The notes beneath the pieces were generated by a model. That model saw nothing but the letters and a program-made list of their open reading frames with translations. It made no database searches and was not told the DNA's origin. Positions 16,827 through 25,565 of a stretch of DNA of 64,000 bases are shown here, in pieces (positions within the stretch are counted from its first letter, which is position 1; each line of letters starts with the position of its first letter). The stretch is from the NCBI GenBank assembly GCA_000690595.2, contig JHUT02000001.1:855388-919387 (forward strand), written 5' to 3'. The position numbers and the translations under genes were made by a program. The DNA comes from Natrinema mahii (lineage in GTDB: Archaea; Halobacteriota; Halobacteria; Halobacteriales; Natrialbaceae).

Positions 16827-17632
16827 GCCTCGAGACGAGCGGGACGTTCGGCAGCTGGCGCGACCGCGTGACCTACGTCTTCGCCGAGGCGCAGTTACTC
16901 GTCTTCGCCATCCTGTTCTCGGTCGGCGTCGCGCTCCTATGGATCCGTCCGTCGGTGCCGGGCATCCCGCCGATCGCGGTGGGATGGTTCGCCGCGGCGA
17001 TCCTCCTGGGACCGCCGCTGTTCGCGATGTTCGTCAGCGGGGCCCGGAAGCTCCGCAACCGCCGGATGGTCGACGTGTACCACATCAACGGCGTCGACGA
17101 CACTCGCCGCAAACTCTACGTCGCTCCCGAAGTCTGGAGCGAGAAGACCGTCGAGGGCCCGTCGCCGTACAACTGCAACGACGGCGATGCCTTCGAAGTC
17201 CGTGAGTTTACCTACCACGAGGACACCGGCCAGCTCGTCGTCCGCGGCTGTTACTTCAGCCAACTCGCCGACTCCAAACTCGTCACGATCAAAGCCATGC
17301 TCGAGGACATCCACGGGGATCTCGTCGACGCCTTCCTCGAGTACAATCGACTCCGCGGCCGCATCTCGAAGATGGGTCTCGAGATCCAGAGCGACGTAAT
17401 CAACGAAGAAGCCGAAGCCGACGAGCGCGGGCTGATGAACCCGCGGACGACGGTTAAGGACCGCTTCGAGGCGGCCAAGCAAAGCGCCGAAGAACGGGAC
17501 GTCGACGAGATCAAAGACGTCTCTCAGTACGTCGACGACTACACCGAGACGCACGGCGATCGGACGCCCGTCGAGGCGGACGAATCGACACCAGAACAGC
17601 CTGCAGCGACTGACGGGGGGACTAACCGATGA
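16823..17632 (+). CDS. Pleolipovirus ORF7-like membrane protein
   Basis: 269 residues. Two N-terminal membrane helices (LLVFAILFSVGVALLWI and AVGWFAAAILLGPPLFAMFV) are followed by a soluble domain and a charged C-terminal tail. It corresponds in order and topology to ORF7 of pleolipoviruses. ATGA overlaps on both sides show tight translational coupling. Function is not known for the family. Confidence 0.6.
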   Translation: MSLETSGTFGSWRDRVTYVFAEAQLLVFAILFSVGVALLWIRPSVPGIPPIAVGWFAAAILLGPPLFAMFVSGARKLRNRRMVDVYHINGVDDTRRKLYVAPEVWSEKTVEGPSPYNCNDGDAFEVREFTYHEDTGQLVVRGCYFSQLADSKLVTIKAMLEDIHGDLVDAFLEYNRLRGRISKMGLEIQSDVINEEAEADERGLMNPRTTVKDRFEAAKQSAEERDVDEIKDVSQYVDDYTETHGDRTPVEADESTPEQPAATDGGTNR

Positions 17633-17829
17633 GATACATCCACGACGGAGAGCTACGGAACCGAACAGTAGACCTGCCGACCGTGTTCGTCTTCGATGAG
17701 CTGGCGACTACCGGGACCGGACGGACGAATACCACGCTCAGGACGGCACTACTGAAACAGCGGAAAACAGCCACCACTCCGCTACTCGTCGGCCATGAAC
17801 CGAGCCAGTGGAGGTGGACCGATCGATGA
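17629..17829 (+). CDS. Small provirus protein between ORF7 and the ATPase
   Basis: 66 residues, basic, with ATGA overlaps at both ends. No membrane helix or metal site is seen and no family is recognised. The exact overlaps make it likely to be translated. Confidence 0.4.
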   Translation: MRYIHDGELRNRTVDLPTVFVFDELATTGTGRTNTTLRTALLKQRKTATTPLLVGHEPSQWRWTDR

Positions 17830-19001
17830 GCGACGAACAGGATAACTTCACGGTCGGGGGATTCGCCGAGTGGCAGCAGGGCAACCAGGCGAAAGATCCC
17901 GACGAGGTACTCCCACACTCGGGGTTCGTCCGCGACGAACAGATCGATCGCCAGATGACCGTCCGCGCCCTGCACCACGATCCCGACCGCTGGGATGGGA
18001 AGGCCGCAGCGACCTACATGGACGTGCAGAAGAACCGCGACATCCTCCGGGGCGAGGGCAGCCACACGGCCCGCGACGCCCTCGAGAACGGGGACACGCT
18101 CACGCTGAAACACTACATCGGTGACCCAAGCCAACAGGCCGACCTCTCGGGCATCAAGGCGATCACGCGCCTGCAGGAGATCGTCGCCGGGCCCGCGCCC
18201 GTGATCGTCGTTCTCGGCGAGATGGGAGCTGGCAAAACGAACCTCGCGTGCTTGCTCCTACAGTTGCGTGACCGATGGGTCGACGGCGATCTCTTGGTCG
18301 GCTCGAACATCCGCACGCTTCCGCGCAACGACGACTGGGTTCGCGACGACGGCACCGTCGAGGACGGCTGGATTCCCAACTTCCCCCTGCTCGAGGAGTG
18401 GGTCGGACAGGACGGCAACCCGGTCGAGAACCCCCAGCAACCGAAAGCGTTCGTCGGCGACGAGTTCTCCACGAACGCCTCGGGGACCGGCTCGGACGGT
18501 CAAAAAGTCCGGAAGCTGATGGGACCGCTGGTGTTCAAGATCCGCAAATACAACGGGATGCTGATCTACATCGGGCACGACGAATCGTCGATTCATCCGA
18601 TGCTCTGGCGCGTCGGTACGATCATCAAAAAGCCCGATCGCAACCAGAAGGGGAAGGCGATCGTCGCCGACCGGATCTCCGGCGGCAAACTGCAGGACGT
18701 GGACCCGCGCCCGTTCACCGGCATTCCGCCCGCGGACTTCGAACCGCACACCAACGACGAAGCCGACTGGTCCTGGTCGGCTCCCTCGAGCAAGGACGAC
18801 GGTCCGGCGATCGCCGAAGACGAGGTGAAACGCGTCGCCGCCTGGACGATGGAAGAGTGCCGCCAGCAGGGAATGTCCGCCCGCGAAACCGCCGAGTTCG
18901 TCCCGTATAGCCACGCTACCGTCTCGAACTGGTGGACCGACATCGACGAGGGTGGCGAGAAGCGCGAGTGGGTTGACACCGTCGAGCGGGTGATCGCATG
19001 A
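17826..19001 (+). CDS. Pleolipovirus VP8-like ATPase
   Basis: 391 residues from the ATG at 17826, which overlaps the previous stop. It has Walker A (VVLGEMGAGKTNLACLLL, about residue 130), a Walker B-like strand (KAFVGDEFSTNASG) and a later strand (GMLIYIGHDESSIHP). The C-terminus adds a helix-turn-helix (MSARETAEFVPYSHATVSNW). VP8 of pleolipoviruses is a putative ATPase encoded last in the virion block, as here. The added HTH suggests it binds DNA, perhaps during packaging or replication. A GTG at 17808 is a less likely start. Confidence 0.75.
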   Translation: MSDEQDNFTVGGFAEWQQGNQAKDPDEVLPHSGFVRDEQIDRQMTVRALHHDPDRWDGKAAATYMDVQKNRDILRGEGSHTARDALENGDTLTLKHYIGDPSQQADLSGIKAITRLQEIVAGPAPVIVVLGEMGAGKTNLACLLLQLRDRWVDGDLLVGSNIRTLPRNDDWVRDDGTVEDGWIPNFPLLEEWVGQDGNPVENPQQPKAFVGDEFSTNASGTGSDGQKVRKLMGPLVFKIRKYNGMLIYIGHDESSIHPMLWRVGTIIKKPDRNQKGKAIVADRISGGKLQDVDPRPFTGIPPADFEPHTNDEADWSWSAPSSKDDGPAIAEDEVKRVAAWTMEECRQQGMSARETAEFVPYSHATVSNWWTDIDEGGEKREWVDTVERVIA

Positions 19002-19078
19002 CAGCGTCGGGGTGGAAAGCTGTAAAGCGTAACCAGCACCCCTTTAGAGAGCGGCCCAACGCCCACGGCCCACCGCGC

Positions 19079-19098
19079 TCGCTCCCGGTCGGGAGCGA
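19079..19098 (+). terminator. Hairpin after the ATPase gene
   Basis: TCGCTCCC (19079-19086) pairs perfectly with GGGAGCGA (19091-19098) around GGTC. It lies about 80 bases beyond the ATPase stop codon and before a new TATA-like sequence at 19142-19150. No T-run follows, so termination is only a possibility. Confidence 0.35.
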
Positions 19099-19245
19099 AC
19101 GGAGAGCGATGGGCGCGCTCTCGCTGCAACCAGCGGAGGAGGATATATATCGGCGCGCGGAGCGCGTGTGTAGCTACCAGAGAAGTGATATTTTCGAGGG
19201 GCGATTTCGAAGAAATCGCGACGCGCGACATGGAGGGCGATCGCC

Positions 19246-19512
19246 GTGGCGGTGACGCTACTCCGAAACCTCGCGTTCGTCGCTCGGTTCACCGCCGTCG
19301 ATCTCGCCCACCAACTCCGGCGCGACCTCGAGCGAGGGGTGTTCTCGAAACAGACCCTCGGATTGATCGGTGTCGCGATCGCCGTCGCGGTGTTCGCGCT
19401 CGGACAGGGTGCATGGTCGGTCGCGGTCCTGTCGCTCCTACTCGCTGGGCTCTTTACCTACGGCCCCGCTCGAGCGGATCGACGCTGGCGAGACGACCGG
19501 AGGGAACGATGA
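19246..19512 (+). CDS. Small provirus membrane protein
   Basis: 88 residues from a GTG start, with two membrane helices (TLGLIGVAIAVAVFALGQ and WSVAVLSLLLAGLFTYGP) between basic ends. A TATA-like ATATATAT at about 19143-19150 lies upstream. It overlaps the nuclease-like gene by four bases, suggesting coexpression. No family recognised. Confidence 0.5.
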   Translation: MAVTLLRNLAFVARFTAVDLAHQLRRDLERGVFSKQTLGLIGVAIAVAVFALGQGAWSVAVLSLLLAGLFTYGPARADRRWRDDRRER

Positions 19513-19892
19513 ACCGCTCGAAGCGCGCGAACCACTTCGGGACCGCCGTCGAGAAGCGCATGGCCGAGAAGCGGCGGTTCGACCTCGAGCGGGCGAGCTG
19601 GCATGACGCCCGGTTCGGGAATGGAACGCCGGTCGAAATCAAGAGTACGATGCACGAACACGCGGACGGCCAGCCTGGTAACTGGAAGGTCTATCGCGAG
19701 TACCACGAGAAGCTCCGGCGTCACGACGGCTGGTACTGTTTCGCCGTCTACCGGCCACACGGCCGGTCGGGCTGTACGATCCTCCGGGACAAGATGGTCC
19801 GTGCGGGCGATCTCCCGCTGCTCCGGTGGCACGGCGGCGGCGATCACCGCGGGACCGAACAGGCGAAGATTTCGATCGATTCGGTTTTCTAA
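19509..19892 (+). CDS. PD-(D/E)XK nuclease-like protein
   Basis: 127 residues from the ATG at 19509. The order E (TAVEKRMAEKRRF), D (SWHDARF) and ExK (GTPVEIKST) followed by a helix (YREYHEKLRRH) and a strand (GWYCFAVYRP) is that of small Holliday-junction-resolvase-like PD-(D/E)XK proteins. A second protein of the same type lies at 24605. The role may be processing of replicating virus DNA. Long upstream extension of this frame to 19185 is shadow of other genes. Confidence 0.55.
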   Translation: MNRSKRANHFGTAVEKRMAEKRRFDLERASWHDARFGNGTPVEIKSTMHEHADGQPGNWKVYREYHEKLRRHDGWYCFAVYRPHGRSGCTILRDKMVRAGDLPLLRWHGGGDHRGTEQAKISIDSVF

Positions 19893-20224
19893 TCGGTGTC
19901 GACGGCGATCTCGGGTTCGACCTCGAACGACACCGCTCTCGTCGAGAGCGTCTCGGCGATCTCCCAGCGCTGCTTGGGCGTGATATTGTCGCGCTTGAAG
20001 ACGCGACGCGCGGCCTGAACAAACATCGGTACGGCGTCGCAGGCGCTTACCACGGCTTTGATCTTGTTGCAGTCGTAGAAGTCGGCTGCACGTTCGATCG
20101 TATTTCGTCGGTACGCGTAGTCGCCGTCAAACCCTTCACTAAATACTAGTCGCCTACAGGGTCGTCTCGATAAGTAAGATCCACCTTGATCGTTTTTGGT
20201 GGGCTTCGGCCATTTAGTTTCCAC
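19889..20224 (-). CDS. DUF7692-like protein with replaced N-terminus
   Basis: The C-terminal 80 residues (ERAADFYDCNKIKAVVSACD, ITPKQRWEIAETLSTRAVSF) resemble haloarchaeal DUF7692 proteins, small proteins with a helix-rich DNA-binding look. The only in-frame ATG, at 20224, lies inside the neighbouring A+T-rich gene, and no ATG or GTG is available closer to the conserved part. The original start was probably lost when the A+T-rich block at about 20140-21640 was inserted. It may now be translated from the new ATG or be inactive. Confidence 0.5.
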   Translation of the reverse strand: METKWPKPTKNDQGGSYLSRRPCRRLVFSEGFDGDYAYRRNTIERAADFYDCNKIKAVVSACDAVPMFVQAARRVFKRDNITPKQRWEIAETLSTRAVSFEVEPEIAVDTD

Positions 20225-20661
20225 TTTTCGATTACATTGTGTATGAAGGGCTTGTCTGTTTCCTGTTGTGGCGGGCGGATTTCATGAGTTTGCTGCATTG
20301 CTCCTTCCTCAAAGGTTGTCTTAGTTGTTCCAATTTTTTCATCTGGCGGGAGATAGACCCCTGACACAGCAAGAAAGTATTTATCGAAATCTGTTCCTCG
20401 AAACGATTCTGCGAAAACGGGATCCTCCTCATTTATGTAGTCCCATTCTATTCGTTTGGCTAATGGTTTCGAACTAACAAGAAGCGAATACTGGATATTG
20501 GTACTATCAGGGTTAGAATCGTCTGCCAAGATAGAATCACTTGTCCGAAGTTGACCTCCCTGCTTAAATTGATAGTCAGATTTCCACCAATGGGTACCAA
20601 TCAGACCAGCAAAACCGGTTGCCCCAATTGCCGTTATCACTTTTCTCCTCGTAAGATTCAT
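20146..20661 (-). CDS. Tat-exported protein of unknown function
   Basis: 171 residues from the ATG at 20661. The N-terminus MNLTRRKVITAIGATGFAGL is a twin-arginine signal. The mature part has no cysteines and no domain I recognise. Codons are much richer in A and T than in the surrounding provirus, and the gene is divergent from a second Tat substrate of the same composition. Together they look like acquired cargo. Confidence 0.6.
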   Translation of the reverse strand: MNLTRRKVITAIGATGFAGLIGTHWWKSDYQFKQGGQLRTSDSILADDSNPDSTNIQYSLLVSSKPLAKRIEWDYINEEDPVFAESFRGTDFDKYFLAVSGVYLPPDEKIGTTKTTFEEGAMQQTHEIRPPQQETDKPFIHNVIEKWKLNGRSPPKTIKVDLTYRDDPVGD

Positions 20662-20790
20662 TGTTCTTGTGCAACACCTGATGGGATATAAAACCACTCC
20701 TCATTCAGGTAATGTAGGAAGGTATTATTAAATTGATGCTAGAATATAGCAGGTAAATATATATACTGCGAATGTAATTGTGCTGTTGCA

Positions 20791-21600
20791 ATGAGAGAAA
20801 AAGACAATCAAGGTAAAGTAGAAATTAATCGTAGGAACGCGCTTAAGAGCGCAGCTGTAGGTATAGCGAGTCTCGGTTCGTTCTCTCTTGTTGGCTCAGC
20901 AAAATCTAATCACGGACAATCTTTTGACGAGATCTACGAGCAAGCCAGAAAAATTCGTAGAGAGACCGGCAAGCAAGAACGTTTTGTTGACTTTCTTGAA
21001 AGTCAAGGGTGCTATGTGAAATCCAATAGTAAGGACATCCCAGTCTATCGTCCTAAAGAAGCCAATGACGGAATATCTGTCCAGCGATTGGAGAAAGATC
21101 ATTTCTCCTCAGATATGACTTTGACATATTATCAGCGTTGTCTAGAAACAGAGGCATATGTGGATTATTCAATAGATATAAGTGAAAATCAGTGGATAGT
21201 ATTCGAAGGCGAACCAGGTCCGGATGAGATTACGATTTCTTGGAATGGTGATCACTACAGAATTGATGACGGTTCATGGTACAGTGAAGGAGAAAATGTT
21301 TCTTATAAATCGTCGCAACTAAGTGGGATAAATTGGGAGGTAGACGATAACAGTTTATGTGGTAAAAAGTGTAATGAATCAATAGCAGTCGGTACGAGAA
21401 TTGAACTGCTTGAGACGGATCAGGAGAGAGCAGTTAGAGGGAAATATCACCACACTTGGAATGAGGAAGAATATTCTGGATTCGGAGTTAGTACGGCAGG
21501 ATCAGTAGTCTGGAGTTATGCCCCAACCGAACATTCTTGGGAAGGTGCGTATGAAACGAGAGAAGATAGTGATGCAGTCCGTTACAGGAGTTGTAAGTAA
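20791..21600 (+). CDS. Tat-exported protein of unknown function
   Basis: 269 residues. A twin-arginine signal (EINRRNALKSAAVGIASLGS) is followed by a mature domain with cysteines in GCYVKS, RCLETE and LCGKKCNES, and aromatic-rich strands near the end. Composition is A+T-rich like its divergent neighbour at 20146. It is secreted or lipid-free surface cargo of the provirus; no enzymatic motif is seen. Confidence 0.65.
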   Translation: MREKDNQGKVEINRRNALKSAAVGIASLGSFSLVGSAKSNHGQSFDEIYEQARKIRRETGKQERFVDFLESQGCYVKSNSKDIPVYRPKEANDGISVQRLEKDHFSSDMTLTYYQRCLETEAYVDYSIDISENQWIVFEGEPGPDEITISWNGDHYRIDDGSWYSEGENVSYKSSQLSGINWEVDDNSLCGKKCNESIAVGTRIELLETDQERAVRGKYHHTWNEEEYSGFGVSTAGSVVWSYAPTEHSWEGAYETREDSDAVRYRSCK

Positions 21601-21934
21601 TTCTGTATTTTGAGGAACTAGTACTGAAACGCGATTTTTTGACGCTGTCGGCTTGGCGACTCAGCAGTTAGGATGTCACACTTTTCACGCGCCACTCCCG
21701 GCGGCTGTGTGGTGGCAGGGCGGTTAGTTTGGGACCTTGGCCTTAGCCACACCCTCTAATCCGGAATTCGACCCGTAGGGTCGGATTCCGGGATGGGTGC
21801 GGCCGGGGCCGACCGGAGCGAACGCGAGGATCGGCCCCGGCCGCACGCGCCGCGAGCCCGGTTCAGGGGACGATACAGTCGCGAAAACGTGAAAATAAGT
21901 CCGAAGGATAGTGTTGCCACTCACGAGGGCCGCG
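21601..21934. other. Intergenic region between convergent genes
   Basis: No coding frame is convincing. The DNA shifts from A+T-rich to very G+C-rich at about 21650 and then contains the two large hairpins listed separately. It separates the Tat cargo gene from the stop codon of the large leftward gene. Confidence 0.5.
21761..21846. repeat. Two adjacent long inverted repeats
   Basis: The first pairs CCGGAATTCGACCC (21761-21774) with 21778-21791 around a 3-nt loop with one G-T pair. The second pairs GTGCGGCCGGGGCCGA (21797-21812) perfectly with 21831-21846 around an 18-nt loop. Between convergent genes they could be a bidirectional terminator; next to a putative replication gene they could be part of an origin. 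Confidence 0.6.
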
Positions 21935-23881
21935 CTACCGGGTCGCGAGTCCGAAGCCGCGGCCCTGTTCGGTCACGATCTCGCCGCGCTCCTGCAGCGA
22001 CTCGATCGCTTGGTCGACCTCGTCGGTCACCGACGAAACGATCACATTCAGCGTCGAGTACGTGACCCACTCATCGCGGTCGGCGAAGTTCGTCCACGCT
22101 TCCTCCAGGTCGATCTCCTCGGGATCGATGTCGCGGTCGTCCAGGTCGGCTTGGTCCTCGAGCTGGCGCTCGCGCTTGCGCCGGTGCGCCTCATGGTCCC
22201 AATCGGCTCCGGCCCATCCTTGATTGAGATCGCGGAACCGCTTGACCGAGCCGTCGGCGAGTTCGACCCGCATGTGGAACCCGTACGCGGTCCCGTGGCG
22301 GTCACAGACCGCGGTGTAGGCCTCCCGCGCCAGGTTCTTCGCGTCCTCTCTGTCGGCAGCGACGTACCGCGGCTTCAACAGCGCCCGACAGTCGTCGCGA
22401 CGCTCGTCGATCCCAACGTCGTAGTTCCGCACGAACCGCTCGAGCGCGTCCGTTTCGACGCCCTGGGCGTCGTCGGCCACCTGCATGGCCGTCGACCCGA
22501 GCGACCGTCGGAATTGTTCCTCTGCCGACCGCACCCGTTTCAGCATCGCCTGGGCCGCGTAGTCGCTCTCGATCGCCAACTCTCCGTACGCGTGTTCGAC
22601 GAATCCCTCGAGCCGATCGACGGCTCGAAGGATCGTATCGTAGCAAAAGCCGGTCTCGTCGGCGGCGTCCTGGGGCGAGATCTCGCCGCCGTCGGTGAGC
22701 AACGTATCGACGACTGCCCGGTCCGAGGGGTTCATATCGCCCCACAGCCGCATGATCGTCTGCTCCTGCTCGCTTTCGATCTCCGGCAGCGGGCAGTCGA
22801 CGAGCTTCAGTGACCGCCGCTCGCGCTCGTCCGGCTTGAAATAGGCGTCCTTCTGGTACTGCTCGCCGCCGGTCACGTCGATCCCACCCCAATCGAGGAC
22901 GTTCACCAGGAGTTCCTCGAGTTCGCGTCGGAGATCGTGGCGGTCGAGTTCAGCGTCGTCGCGGTCCCAGTAGACCGTGCGATCGGTCACGCTCGTCTGG
23001 TAGCCGATCTCGAGTTTCGGATGCCAGCCGAACTCGTCGGGGTCGTAGTTGTCCGGGTCCTTCATGTAGTAGTGCTTGGCCTCTTTCCCGATCTCGTGGC
23101 CCCGGATCACCTTCCCCGCCCGGCCGGCGTCGACGACGCTGGCGACGTAGTCGCCGGGCCGCTCGCGGTTGTCTTCGACGTGCTTTCGGTACCCCGATCG
23201 GTCCGACTCGAGAAGCGAATGCATCCGGGCGATCGGCCCGTCGGCCGCGTAGATCGGGCCGGACTCCGACCGCAACAGACGCACGTACACCGCCGCGTCG
23301 GTGATGTTCGACGTGCGGTAGAACTCGTGAAAGTACCGACGGGGGAGCCCAAAGGTCGCCGCGGCCTCGGTAAGGAGCTGGGGATAGCGGTCGAAGTCGA
23401 TATTCGACCCCTGCACCTGTGCATCCAGGTACGGCACGCGGAGGTCCATGTACCCGTCAACGTCCGTGATCGGCCCCGTCCATTCACCGTCGCCGTCCTC
23501 GTCGGCCTTCTTCTGGCGCTTCATATCCGGCCACCGAGGGCGGAACGTGATCGTGCCGCCCTTGACCCGTTGTGACCGGTCGGCGCGTTCGCCGTCGTCC
23601 GTCGCATCCTCGCACACGAAGTAGATCCGGTACAGGTACGCCGTCTCGAGGCGGTACTGGGGATCGTCCCACGGAACGATCGGTTGGTCGTCGTAGTCGA
23701 GACAGACGCGCCAGGTCTCGCCGCCGGCCTCGAAGGTGCCGGTCGGCTTCCCGTCGGCAACCCAGTCGTGATCCTTCCGGACGTTCGTGAGCTGGTAGTA
23801 CGGTTTCAGCCCATCGCCCACGAGGTGAAAGTGTCCGTCGAACTCGTGGCACTGAAACCGGAGGAACTTCTGTGCGCTCAC
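21935..23881 (-). CDS. Large conserved provirus protein, possible replication protein
   Basis: 648 residues from a GTG at 23881 that overlaps the previous stop (GTGA). The N-terminal part is beta-rich (VSAQKFLRFQCHEFDGHFHL) and the middle has a helix-turn-helix-like stretch (ISPQDAADETGFCYDTILRA) used to read DNA. The C-terminus ends with another winged-helix-like segment (VDQAIESLQERGEIV). Betapleolipoviruses encode one long protein of this kind, proposed to act in replication, and this is the longest gene of the provirus. No nuclease or ATPase motif is visible, so that role is inference. Confidence 0.5.
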   Translation of the reverse strand: MSAQKFLRFQCHEFDGHFHLVGDGLKPYYQLTNVRKDHDWVADGKPTGTFEAGGETWRVCLDYDDQPIVPWDDPQYRLETAYLYRIYFVCEDATDDGERADRSQRVKGGTITFRPRWPDMKRQKKADEDGDGEWTGPITDVDGYMDLRVPYLDAQVQGSNIDFDRYPQLLTEAAATFGLPRRYFHEFYRTSNITDAAVYVRLLRSESGPIYAADGPIARMHSLLESDRSGYRKHVEDNRERPGDYVASVVDAGRAGKVIRGHEIGKEAKHYYMKDPDNYDPDEFGWHPKLEIGYQTSVTDRTVYWDRDDAELDRHDLRRELEELLVNVLDWGGIDVTGGEQYQKDAYFKPDERERRSLKLVDCPLPEIESEQEQTIMRLWGDMNPSDRAVVDTLLTDGGEISPQDAADETGFCYDTILRAVDRLEGFVEHAYGELAIESDYAAQAMLKRVRSAEEQFRRSLGSTAMQVADDAQGVETDALERFVRNYDVGIDERRDDCRALLKPRYVAADREDAKNLAREAYTAVCDRHGTAYGFHMRVELADGSVKRFRDLNQGWAGADWDHEAHRRKRERQLEDQADLDDRDIDPEEIDLEEAWTNFADRDEWVTYSTLNVIVSSVTDEVDQAIESLQERGEIVTEQGRGFGLATR

Positions 23882-24081
23882 AGTAACCCCTCCCGATCGG
23901 CGAAGCAGGCCGTACACAGCGGCACCGACTGGTTCAGCCGCGTCTTGACCTCGGGCCCATCATAGCCACAATCGACGCACTCGGGCCACTGTGTTTCCGG
24001 CTCGTCGATCTCGTCGTCACCGTCGTCCGCTGACGGGTCCTGCGGCTCGAGGCCGAAGGCTGTCAGGTCGGCCACGGTCAC
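23878..24081 (-). CDS. Small zinc-ribbon protein
   Basis: 67 residues from a GTG at 24081 with GTGA overlaps at both ends. An acidic N-terminal half precedes CVDCGYDGPEVKTRLNQSV and CTAC, a four-cysteine zinc site. It is likely a DNA- or protein-binding accessory within the leftward gene chain. Confidence 0.55.
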   Translation of the reverse strand: MTVADLTAFGLEPQDPSADDGDDEIDEPETQWPECVDCGYDGPEVKTRLNQSVPLCTACFADREGLL

Positions 24082-24608
24082 GCACCCCCGGCCTCGGCGA
24101 AATCGGTCAGGGTTGCGTCGGGATCGTCGTCCGCGTCGGAGTCGTCGCTGCCGGTGTCGACGGGGATCGTCGACGGGTCCGGGTGGTGAACGATCTCGAC
24201 GTCTTTGAGCTGGGCGACGACCGCGTTCGCGAGCAACCGCCGGTGGCACCAGCGGGCGTCCTTTTCCCAACAGACGAGCCAGATATCCCGCTCGCGAGCC
24301 CGATCGGCCAGCTCTCCGATCACCTCCTGGGGGCCCGCCCGCTCGAGGTGCTGGCGGTACCGGCGCTCGAAGTCAACCGAGTTCCACGCGATCGCAGCCG
24401 GGTTCGGCTCGCCGTTCTCGTCGGCAGCGTCCTCGACGGCCTTGTACGCGTTCAGTAGCTCCTCCGGTGGCGCGACCGCGGGGATGTTCCGGTCCGTGAT
24501 CCGCTCGACGAAATCCTGCGGATAGCGAACCACACCGAAGACAGCATCCCCGTCCGCGGGCTCGAAACTCGAGTTGAGCCCGCCGAAGTAGGTCGTTCGG
24601 ACGGTCAT
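24078..24608 (-). CDS. DUF488 family protein
   Basis: 176 residues. The segment IWLVCWEKDARWCHRRLLAN is the hallmark of DUF488, in which a conserved cysteine and CHR motif follow a central strand; the N-terminal TYFGG pattern also fits. The C-terminal 40 residues are an acidic tail. The family's activity is not established. It overlaps its neighbours by four bases on each side. Confidence 0.7.
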   Translation of the reverse strand: MTVRTTYFGGLNSSFEPADGDAVFGVVRYPQDFVERITDRNIPAVAPPEELLNAYKAVEDAADENGEPNPAAIAWNSVDFERRYRQHLERAGPQEVIGELADRARERDIWLVCWEKDARWCHRRLLANAVVAQLKDVEIVHHPDPSTIPVDTGSDDSDADDDPDATLTDFAEAGGA

Positions 24609-25111
24609 TGGCGATCACCGTCCTCGATCTCGGCAGGGTCGAATACGCGGGACCAACTGAACTGAACGTATTCCTCGCTGCGACCCTCGCCCGCCGACCG
24701 CCACCCGTCGGTAATCTCGCTGATTAGGTGGTCGACCTGCGTCGCCGGAACGACCTTCGCGGCGATCAACTCGCGATCGTGAGGCGCACAGACGGCGAAC
24801 AGGTAGACCCCGCCACACTCGAGTAGTTCCTCGTGCTGTCCGCGACGAAGCTGGAACCGACCACGGCGCTGGCGCTCCCCGTAGACGACGGAGGCGCTCT
24901 TGATCTCGACCGGTGCCCCCGACTCGAGGACGACGAGACCGACGAACGGGAGTTCGGCACTGGGTTCGACGAGGTTCTCGGCAATCGCATCGTAGTGCGG
25001 CGACTCCGTATCCGGGACGTATCGAAGCTCATCGACATGCTCGAGGACGACCGACTCAGACCGATCGCCGGCCTGTCTCGAGGCTGCGAGGTGGGACTGC
25101 TGAGAACTCAT
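24605..25111 (-). CDS. PD-(D/E)XK nuclease-like protein
   Basis: 168 residues from the ATG at 25111. VVLEHVDELRYVPD, LPFVGLVVLESGAPVEIKSA and the following helix and strand (GQHEELLECGGVYLFAVC) give the E...VEIK arrangement of Holliday-junction-resolvase-like nucleases. A second such protein is at 19509. The ATG overlaps the stop of the preceding 39-residue zinc protein. Confidence 0.55.
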   Translation of the reverse strand: MSSQQSHLAASRQAGDRSESVVLEHVDELRYVPDTESPHYDAIAENLVEPSAELPFVGLVVLESGAPVEIKSASVVYGERQRRGRFQLRRGQHEELLECGGVYLFAVCAPHDRELIAAKVVPATQVDHLISEITDGWRSAGEGRSEEYVQFSWSRVFDPAEIEDGDRQ

Positions 25112-25227
25112 AGCGGGCCCTCCCGCGCGTTCCGAACTGCACGTGTACAGTCGGGGCACAGTCGGCGAAGCGCGTCGACGCGGTCACCGCAGCGTTCGCA
25201 CTCGGCGGCCTCGACGAGCCGGCTCAT
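25108..25227 (-). CDS. 39-residue zinc-ribbon protein
   Basis: Starts at 25227 with MSRLVEAAECERCGDRVDAL and has two CxxC pairs (CERC, CPDC). ATGA overlaps with the genes on both sides support translation. It is too short to classify further. Confidence 0.55.
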   Translation of the reverse strand: MSRLVEAAECERCGDRVDALRRLCPDCTRAVRNAREGPL

Positions 25228-25565
25228 CGAGAACCACCGTCCGTGCGATCACTATCCGTGTCTTGTGAACGGCGGACGTGTCCGAACGCTGCTTCTTCTG
25301 GTGTCAAGTCACCCGGCTCTTTCCGCCCAACATCGTCGTAATTGAAGCAGTGAGGGCACAGGCCATCGTCATCAAGCCGCCCGTCGCAGTCTTCACATCG
25401 TCCAGTACCGCTCGAGGACTGATCGATCCCGCCGTCGGCCCGCACCTCTTGGTCCTCGAGCGCGCGGCGAACGTCGGCGTCGGTCGCTTGATGGGCCGGA
25501 TGGGCGATGGGCGTCCGACTCTCGACATCGTACAGATCGCTCGCGCGGACGAACTCACTACGCAT
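25224..25565 (-). CDS. Small zinc-finger protein
   Basis: 113 residues from the ATG at 25565, with a helical N-terminal half, then CEDCDGRLDDDGLCPHC, a four-cysteine zinc site, and an acidic tail (DLTPEEAAFGHV). A GTG nine bases upstream is an alternative start. It is embedded in the chain of overlapping genes leading away from tRNA-Pro. Confidence 0.55.
   Translation of the reverse strand: MRSEFVRASDLYDVESRTPIAHPAHQATDADVRRALEDQEVRADGGIDQSSSGTGRCEDCDGRLDDDGLCPHCFNYDDVGRKEPGDLTPEEAAFGHVRRSQDTDSDRTDGGSR

Noticed and set aside
18258..18914. Leftward frame opposite the ATPase
   Set aside because: Antisense shadow of a gene with Walker motifs and virion operon coupling.
18998..19255. 85-codon frame starting in the ATPase stop codon
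   Set aside because: Good ATGA overlap, but the frame runs through a hairpin and a TATA box and has shadow-like composition.
21911..22813. 300-codon rightward frame
   Set aside because: Antisense to the large provirus gene, whose frame is supported by start overlap and helix-turn-helix segments.
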